A stretch of DNA of 64,000 nt, taken from Magicicada septendecula. Its lineage: Eukaryota > Arthropoda > Insecta > Hemiptera > Cicadidae. The notes beneath the pieces were generated by a model that saw only the letters and a list, made by a program, of their open reading frames with translations, ran no database searches and was not told the DNA's origin. Position 1 is the stretch's first letter. Each line of letters opens with the position of its first letter. Both the position numbers and the translations under genes were made by a program. The DNA lies in assembly GCA_034769895.1 (NCBI GenBank), contig CM068367.1, positions 690,732,268 through 690,796,267 on the forward strand. Direction: 5' to 3'. This document shows positions 57,738-64,000 of this stretch, piece after piece.

Positions 57738-58013
57738 TTATTCATGATATCCGGGCTGTTTGGCCGTGGTCCATGGTTTATAACAAAACCAAACGTTTCA
57801 GCAGCTCCACTGGCTGCCATCATCAGTGGTATAAAAATCCTGCACGCCGGGTGTTTACGTACAGGCCCACAGTACTGTGGTATAGGCTAAAGCAGGACAG
57901 CTGCTTGTTATAAGTTTTTTTTGGTTTTGTTATAAACCATGGACCACGGCCAAACAGCCCGGATATCATGAATAATTCATCAGACGCCGGCCGTGAAAGC
58001 CTGAGGAATAATT
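57738..58013 (-). mobile_element. Short Penelope-like insertion with 55-bp inverted repeats
   Basis: The 276-bp insertion is bounded by a perfect 13-bp duplication TAATAACCATAAA (57,725-57,737 and 58,014-58,026). It contains two perfect 55-bp inverted copies (57,736-57,790 and 57,923-57,977), starting AATTATTCATGATATCCG. Between them on the minus strand is a hammerhead-like core. A variable-length target duplication, truncated body and inverted terminal copies fit Penelope-like elements. The assignment rests on structure and on my memory that such elements carry hammerheads. Confidence 0.65.
57795..57826 (-). ncRNA. Hammerhead-ribozyme-like core
   Basis: On the minus strand CTGATGA is followed by a stem-loop (GCAGC ... 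GCTGC) and then GAAAC. This is the conserved core of a hammerhead: CUGAUGA, stem II, GAAA. A cleavage triplet (GTT) can be proposed about a dozen bases later, with a very short stem III. A canonical stem I next to the core is not evident in this copy, so self-cleavage is uncertain. Confidence 0.45.
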
Positions 58014-58026
58014 TAATAACCATAAA

Positions 58027-58639
58027 GTTAAGAATAATAATTAAAGTTCTTCATTAACATATTTGTGGATTTATTTTAGTCTGATTTTAATAATTTTAAC
58101 AACTAAGGTAGCTTGCTTAATAAAAACAAAACAACAACAAAAAAAGGAAAATGTTTATCTTTTAACTTCTAATGAGTTAATTTTATATTAACTTTAACTG
58201 TAATCGATTAGTTTTTTTATCTATTAACTTTAATTTTAACTTAGTTTTGGGGATACTAACATTAATGAGTAAAAAATGTTTATTAACTTTCCAATTTAAG
58301 TCTGACAGTACGTTGGGAAATGAAAGTTTGGAGAACTGTATATATGAGTGTCTTAGATTATAAAAACTGTCAATACTTTTGAAAGTAACAAATTCTGTAG
58401 GGGTTCAATTATTTACTCCACTGTTTACAGACAAGATCCATGTGATTGTTGTGACATTTGGTGTCAGAGGTGGGAGTAAAACTCATGTTCACACAGAGAA
58501 GATGTGTGATTCAAACCCATGCCCACATAAAGAAGAACTTTCAGGTATGTTTGAAAGAGTAATAGTGTCATCTGAAACCTGACATGGAAAACGTAATTAG
58601 ATGATGTCATAATTATTGGCAAAACTTTTAAAGAACATT
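58027..58639. other. AT-rich spacer, nothing certain
   Basis: Includes a short open frame (58,379-58,582) with no recognisable domain, directly upstream of the gypsy relic. Confidence 0.4.
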
Positions 58640-60680
58640 TGATAACCCATAAGGAAGTTCCAACTAGAATTTACAAAGCCAAACTGAAACAGAGCCTGAA
58701 GAAGTGTTCTCTGTTCCATAAGAAAGCATGATATTTGGGTCATTTGGACTACAGCAACATCTCAGCACTGAGTGTTAGTATGAATCCTAACAAAGTGTAC
58801 ACAATGAAAAACTGGTTCACAATGCTTGTAGTTTCCTATGTTTATGCTCTTACTACAGACATTTTGTAAAAGGTTTTGCTTCTATTCCTAAACAATCATA
58901 TGAACTAGCAGAAAATAAATGCACACATCAGTGGTCTAGAGATTGTGATCCAGCCTTCAGGATTTAAAAAAATTCATTATGCTTGCAGCCAATTTTTGTT
59001 TTTCCAGCCACCAAAGGAAAGCACATTGTTTGCACATGTGAAAGTAATAATGGTCTTGGAGCAATTTTGTCCAAAGTGCAAAATGGTGAAGAACACGTAA
59101 TAGCTTTCCAAAACAGAAAGAAATGATTGAATGACAAATAGAGGGTTGCTGGCTATCATCTTAGCTTTTAAACCCTTCCATAGTTACCTATATGGAAGGG
59201 GTTTTCACTGTGTACAGATCATGCTATGCTTGCAGGGTTTTTGAGATTTTAAAATCTAGGTCAGATGGCAAGGTGGCCTGAGGATTTGCAAGAATTCAAC
59301 ATCAAGGTACATCATCAGTAGGGGCATCTACATAGCAATGCTGATAGCTTATCTAGAATACCATGCCCAGAATGTTGCTGGCATTGCTACAGAAGCGAAG
59401 AACAGAATGTGAGCAAACATGGCCATCACTATAGAATTTTTGGTAGATGATCAGACAACACAAGATTTCCTACAAGAACAAATGGCTGACAACGATACTG
59501 AACCAGTCCCAATGGTGAAAGGTTGTCACCAGTGGCGGATTTCAGTGTTTGGGGGGCCCCGGATGGTTGAACTAAAAGGGTCCTATATTATTATTAGTAA
59601 AGGGTTAATTATTTAGTAAATTTACCAATACCATTTATAAGATCCTTAACAATGCACATACATAATGTCTACATTTTAAGTCTAAATTTTTTAATTAAGG
59701 CATTTAATGAAAAATAATAGTAATAATAAAAATAACAGTAGTTTTATATTTTGATTAGTTATTTGATTATGTACAAAACAAGTTTCATGGTAGATCTGCC
59801 ACTGATGTCTTCAATATTTTGATAAAGAAAATATTTATTGTAGATACATACTTACAATTGCAAATATATCGGCGGCATTTAGAGTAGAATCTTGTTTATC
59901 TTTTATTGCACTAGTTGTAAATAACTGTTGTTGATTGCTAACTGTCGCATTATTTTAATACCACTTATAGATTAACAGAAGCCGTTGTGTCTAAATTAAA
60001 GATTCAAATTAAATAAATACAAGCACAAGAAAACACGCGCTCTCTGTATTCACCACAAGTACTGAATATTGTACACGCTAACACCAAGGGCAATGTCTTT
60101 GTTTCGGCTCTTAACACTGGATCCTTTTCGCGGACGTGCATGGGGATCCCTGTGATTCTGCATACAAAATATGCGCAGGAGATTTGATAAAAATTATGAC
60201 TAGTTCAATTAAAAAATTGTTATGCAAATCAAATATAGTATATTTTAATATCTTGGCTTGGAATTCTGTGGGCCCCTCCGGGTTCACGGCCCTGGCTGCC
60301 CAGTCTGCCCACCGTTAAATCCGCCACTGGATGTAATTCTGATTGGCAGTGTACCTGCCATGATTCTAAAGTGTTAAAAAGCTATTAGACATAATGGCCA
60401 TTGCTAACTTTGGAGAATAAATTGCTGAAAAGGTCTTGGTGAAAGTGCAGTTGGTCAAGATGTTCTCACATATCTGATAGAACCCAGAAATAAAGTGCAC
60501 TGTGTTTTGAAGGAAATGCATAATGAGCATCTACAGTACATCTTGGTGTCAACAAAACAACTAATAATATGCAAACCATTCTATTGGCTTCATCTTCAAG
60601 CAAGAGATATAATGAGAAGGGTAATGGAAATTCAATGTCATTCATTTAGACCACATTTTGAAATGTTACTGCAGAGATGA
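58640..60680 (+). pseudogene. pol: Ty3/gypsy pol relic, split by a MITE
   Basis: Decayed reading on the plus strand: reverse-transcriptase end (KCSLF-K...YLGH near 58,690-58,750; FVKGFA-I near 58,865), RNase H (GLGAILSKVQNGEEHVIAFQ near 59,055-59,115; YLYG-FT-CTDHA near 59,185-59,225; ARWPEDLQEFNIKVHH near 59,268-59,315), then NADSLSRIPCPEC (about 59,338-59,376). After the hAT MITE (59,530-60,329) a possible integrase zinc-binding remnant is read at 60,500-60,620 (VLKEMHNEHLQ...). Stops and frameshifts are frequent and no LTRs were found. This is an old copy. Confidence 0.75.
59530..60329. mobile_element. hAT-type MITE (800 bp) inside the gypsy relic
   Basis: Both ends read CAGTGGCGGATTT inward (59,530-59,542 and, inverted, 60,317-60,329): 13 identical bases. 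The 8-bp flanks GTTGTCAC and GATGTAAT agree at five positions, so the duplication is decayed or the ends are slightly misplaced. GC-rich ends enclose an AT-rich, non-coding middle. Confidence 0.75.
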
Positions 60681-60739
60681 TTTAACACATTTAGATCAAC
60701 ATTCTAAAAGAGGTAGGTATATTTTGCCTAAGAGATAGG

Positions 60740-60990
60740 TAATTTACATAGGACTGGCAGCAGTGTTACAGAGTCAGCTAACGAATGAATGCTTTAGACC
60801 TTTCGATGCTTTCCAGAGGCTAGTAAATATTCTACCAGTATCCAGAACAGTCTTGTAATATGTGCACCACACAGGCTGAGTATAAAGGAATGTTTCAGAA
60901 TTGGTTGGCAACTACAGTTTGTGGCTGCTTTATAGCAAATTGAAACTATGACATGTTATTAGTATTATTAGTTGTAAGTCAGCACTTGTT
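60740..60990 (+). repeat. Old dispersed repeat, copy 2
   Basis: Diverged direct copy of 56,680-56,930. It directly follows the gypsy relic, and copy 1 follows a mariner fragment, so the repeat is independent of both or is part of an unrecognised larger element. Confidence 0.55.
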
Positions 60991-62044
60991 ACAGTTGTGT
61001 AATTTTACAGTGGCCAGTTCACTGCTGCATAAAAATTGGGGAAGTGGGTAGAGCAATGTGAACAGCTCAAAATACTATTACAATAAAGTCTGTTTTATTA
61101 TTCTACAACCAGCTTTCAGAATGCTGTTAATTATTTAATTATTACAACTCAGATCTTAGACATTGTTGAAACTTCTAGATTTTATTCAGTGTTACTGTCA
61201 ATTTTCATTAGATTGTTTTGTAATACCAAAATGAAATTATTTGATGTACAATGTAAATAATGAATAACACCCTATTATAAAGTAAATAATAATGAAAGAA
61301 ATAGTGAAACATAAGAAGTATAACAAAAAATTACCAAAAATATGTTTTTATGCAAGTTCTAATAAAATCTGATCTAAAGTCTGTAAAATGAGGTGGCGGT
61401 TGGGACAGGCCAGACTGACTTTCACCCTCACTAACACACATGCAGCGGATTATACCTGGCCCTTGGTGGCCGCCGTGACTTACATACTGGACATTTCTAA
61501 GTGCAAAAGCATTTTTTTACTGTGCTAAAAAATTGCAAAACCGTTATTATTTTTTAATTCTGTGCAAAATTCTAAGAAAAATGATACCAAACAACAACTA
61601 TCAACAAGCAATCACTATCCTTTACAGTCATAATGAGGTCATTATCCTGTTATGAATCACTGTTGTAATCGCATGTCATCTGCTTACAAACAGATAACAT
61701 TAGTCATGGTTCAAAATAGAGTGCACATAGTCATTTCCTCTATAACAAATAACAGAAGTGAAAGGACATTACTCATTAATACCCAAATAGTGTGATGATA
61801 TATAATGCTACACTAACTCAATAGATTAGTCTAAGTGAAAGCTGAGTCAAGAGCAATTGTTTCGTTCGTGGTCATGGTGATATCTCTGTAAATTAGTTTA
61901 TATTTTTATATGAAGTTAAAGGTACAGTTTCGTAGTGTTAATTTTCTAGTCTTTGTACAGGATTACTTACAATCTGAGTTCGGCCTTAAAGTGTCAAGTG
62001 TTACATACTCAAGCAAGAAATATCGTAGCTTCTGTGATCGAATA
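60991..62044. other. Spacer, nothing recognised
   Basis: AT-rich apart from a GC-rich patch at 61,390-61,490 (GGTGGCGGTTGGGACAGGCC ... GGTGGCCGCCGTGAC), which could be a transposon end. No partner was found. Confidence 0.45.
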
Positions 62045-63402
62045 GTTTTCTAAAGAAAAAGGAAACAATGGACCTTTGATTGACATAAAGAAAGTCTTAC
62101 AAAGAGTGGCCAATGCATGTGGAATTTCATTTAGGGCAGGTTAAAGAATAAATGCTGAAGTGCGCAAAGTACGGAGTGTCAGTCAAGACAGTGAAAAAAT
62201 ATTGAATTAACAGACGAAGGGATAGATCACGACAATAACGATCGAGAAACCCATGAAGAGAGTGTTGTTCTTTATATACCAAAGAACAGGAAAAAGAGGA
62301 AATGTCATGTAACTGGACTGGATGATTTTAACCAATCTGCTAATCGTCGCCACATCCATGGAATGTACAGAAGGAAAGAAGTCCTAACTCTCTGAAAACT
62401 GTTACCTTCTCTCCATGATGCAGGCTTATTAAGTGGCTCACTTCACATAATTTGAGAAGGTATTGAAGGAAATTGGCTTTTTATATAAAAAATTCAATAA
62501 CAGAAAAGTATTAATGGAGAAACCATCTGTTGCCCTGTCAAGATGCCGATTCCTTCAGAAGATGCAAAACATAGATATGAGTAAGACAGTATTTTTAGAC
62601 GAAACATGCATAAATGAAAATATTAGTAAAGACAAAGGTTGGGCAGACTACTCAGTTAAAGGTACTCTGGCAACTCCATTAGGAAAGGGGAAATGACTGA
62701 TAATTTGCCACGCAGGAAGCCAGCTTGGATGGATAAAGGCACCACCTTTAGTGTTTCAATCAAAGAAGACCGGAGACTACCACGAAGATATGAACGCATA
62801 AGTTTTTGAAAAATGGTTCTTTGATACCCTGCTCCCAGCTATTCCACCTGGCTCAATGATTATTATGGACAATGCGCCATACCACTCTAGAGTGAAAGAC
62901 AAAGCTCCAACATCGTCTTCAACTAAGGCTGATATGAAAAACTGGCTAGAAGCACGAAAGATATCCTTTCGTGACGATTATCATAAGCCTGAGCTTTATG
63001 AGCTCATACGTCTCCACAAACCACAGCAGACAACGTATGTAATTGATGCCAAAGCAGCAGAACTTGGATTTAAAGTGATTCACCTCCCACCATACCACTG
63101 CCAGTATAATCCGATAGAAGTGGTATGGGCTTACCTCAAAGGGTATGTGAAGGAAAGAAACAATACTTGTAAGCTGAAAGATATAGAAAATTTGTTCAAT
63201 AAGCTATTGCTACGTTCAGTGCCGATATGTGGAGTAAATATGTCAAGCACGTGAAAAAGCTGATTGATGAGGACTGGAGGAGTGAGGGTCTTGATGACAT
63301 TAGTATTCAAGAGTTCATCATTAACTTGGCACCAGGTGACTCAGAGAGTGAGTGCGAGAGTGATACTAGTGAAGAATATGACTGCAGTAAAAGCAGTAAG
63401 TG
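62045..63402 (+). pseudogene. DD82E transposase (IS630/Tc1/mariner relative), copy 2
   Basis: A nearly full-length but decayed transposase on the plus strand. The N-terminal HTH region (KVLQRVANACGISFRAG near 62,090-62,140) is followed by a basic linker (PKNRKKRKCHVTGLDDF near 62,280) and a second DNA-binding part (EGIEGNWLF / GFLYKKFNNRKVLME near 62,470-62,520). The first aspartate is in VFLDETCIN near 62,595. The second is in MIIMDNAPYHS near 62,860, and the glutamate is in PPYHCQYNPIEVVW near 63,110. The D-E spacing is 82 residues, as in copy 1. The tail is acidic (SESECESDTSEEYD), ending at 63,402. Several stops and frameshifts are present (62,396, 62,695, 62,800 and about 63,220). Copy 1 and copy 2 are clearly related but far from identical. 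Confidence 0.82.
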
Positions 63403-64000
63403 AAGACTCATGAATCTGGTATAATAATACCAATAATTAGGTACCATTAATTTAAAATGTTAGTGTTTACGTTTGCATGTTTGTGGTTACATTTTCTTAC
63501 ATAATTCTATGCTTAATGAGTTATGCTTATTCTTATTTATTATACAAATATTAATATCACCAAATATAATTGTAGGGTAGTCACATTCTGTAATATAGTC
63601 TCAAAATCATTTTAAAAATTATTATAGGTTTGTTTGCATTGACGATAAATGCCATACAAGGAAAGGTTAAAGCTATTATTACTAAGATTAAGACTATTGG
63701 TAACATGAATAATTTTGGCTGTAGGAAGTAGAATTTATTGTTACGAATGTAGGGGGCCGTTCAAATATTACATAATCAGGTTAGGGGAGGGGGTGTTTAG
63801 CATTTGATTACTTTTGATTACAAGGGGGTAGGGGTTAGAGATTTGATTACATAATCAGAAGAATAAAAACACAGAGAAAGAACAACATAATATTTCGTGG
63901 AAGGTTTTTTTCATGATGAAAAATTCATGTAAAGATCACTCGCGTTAAGTCTAAAAATAATAGTAGTACAGTAAATGTCCACTCAGATTAAGATTAAGTC
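63403..64000. other. Spacer and unclassified repeat with GGGGCCGTTCAAATATTAC start
   Basis: 63,403-63,750 is AT-rich with nothing seen. At 63,751 the sequence GGGGCCGTTCAAATATTAC begins. G-rich patches and the word GATTACATAATCAG (or parts of it) then recur to about 63,862. Ends with a GGGCCGTTCA-type start are common at insect repeat boundaries, but I cannot name the family, and its other end is not in view. Confidence 0.4.

Noticed and set aside
58379..58582. 67-codon frame upstream of the gypsy relic as a Gag or protease piece
   Set aside because: No zinc knuckle or DSG/DTG motif, and the sequence does not align with known Gag patterns by eye.

Overview
This window reads as a gene-poor, AT-rich piece of an arthropod (most likely insect) nuclear genome built almost wholly of transposable elements in several layers. 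The evidence is the mix of families: BEL/Pao and Ty3/gypsy-type LTR retrotransposons, piggyBac, pogo, mariner, hAT, a P-like element with MADF-BESS and THAP exons, a Penelope-like insertion, and two copies of an IS630/Tc1/mariner relative with DD82E spacing. There are also GT-AG introns, microsatellites, and transitions that look concentrated at CpG. I found no tRNA, rRNA or CRISPR and no certain host gene. One exon-like island at about 53,880-54,140 is the only candidate host coding sequence.

Layout. (1) 1-20,824: a piggyBac-like transposon split by two LTR elements. A 7.9 kb BEL/Pao element (797-8,671, 450-bp LTRs, target duplication ATACT) sits in the middle of the transposase gene. A 10.8 kb element on the minus strand (9,274-20,085) sits further downstream in the same gene, before the C-terminal zinc-binding part. 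This second element has 3,874-bp LTRs that are nearly identical, a single coiled-coil Gag-like gene and no pol. (2) 21,682-24,668: a pogo-like transposon with TIRs and a TA duplication. (3) 24,979-25,994: a DD82E transposase on the minus strand. (4) 26,743-28,372: a short element with perfect 29-bp TIRs and a perfect 8-bp duplication, carrying a MADF-BESS exon and the first exon of a THAP gene. (5) 29,381-30,500: a mariner relic. (6) 32,264-37,556: a hAT element whose transposase gene has a GT-AG intron that itself holds a MITE. (7) 39,306-52,725: a hAT end, then a short LTR element (39,975-42,942), then two adjacent large inverted repeats (arms about 2.9 kb and about 1.45 kb). (8) 53,300-64,000: the exon-like island, mariner and gypsy relics, a Penelope-like insertion with a hammerhead-like core, a hAT MITE, a second DD82E relic and an unclassified repeat.

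How the parts relate. Most of the 'genes' are transposases or Gag-Pol of separate elements, and nearly all are broken by frameshifts or stops. The nesting gives a relative order: piggyBac first, then the BEL element (4 differences seen between its 450-bp LTRs), then the giant-LTR element (3 differences seen over 3,874 bp). The giant-LTR element, which lacks pol, would need enzymes from another retrotransposon. Its LTR carries two old copies of its own LTR/primer-binding-site junction, which suggests how the LTR grew so long. Boundaries were read by eye from matching ends and target duplications. Family names rest on protein motifs and recall, not on searches.
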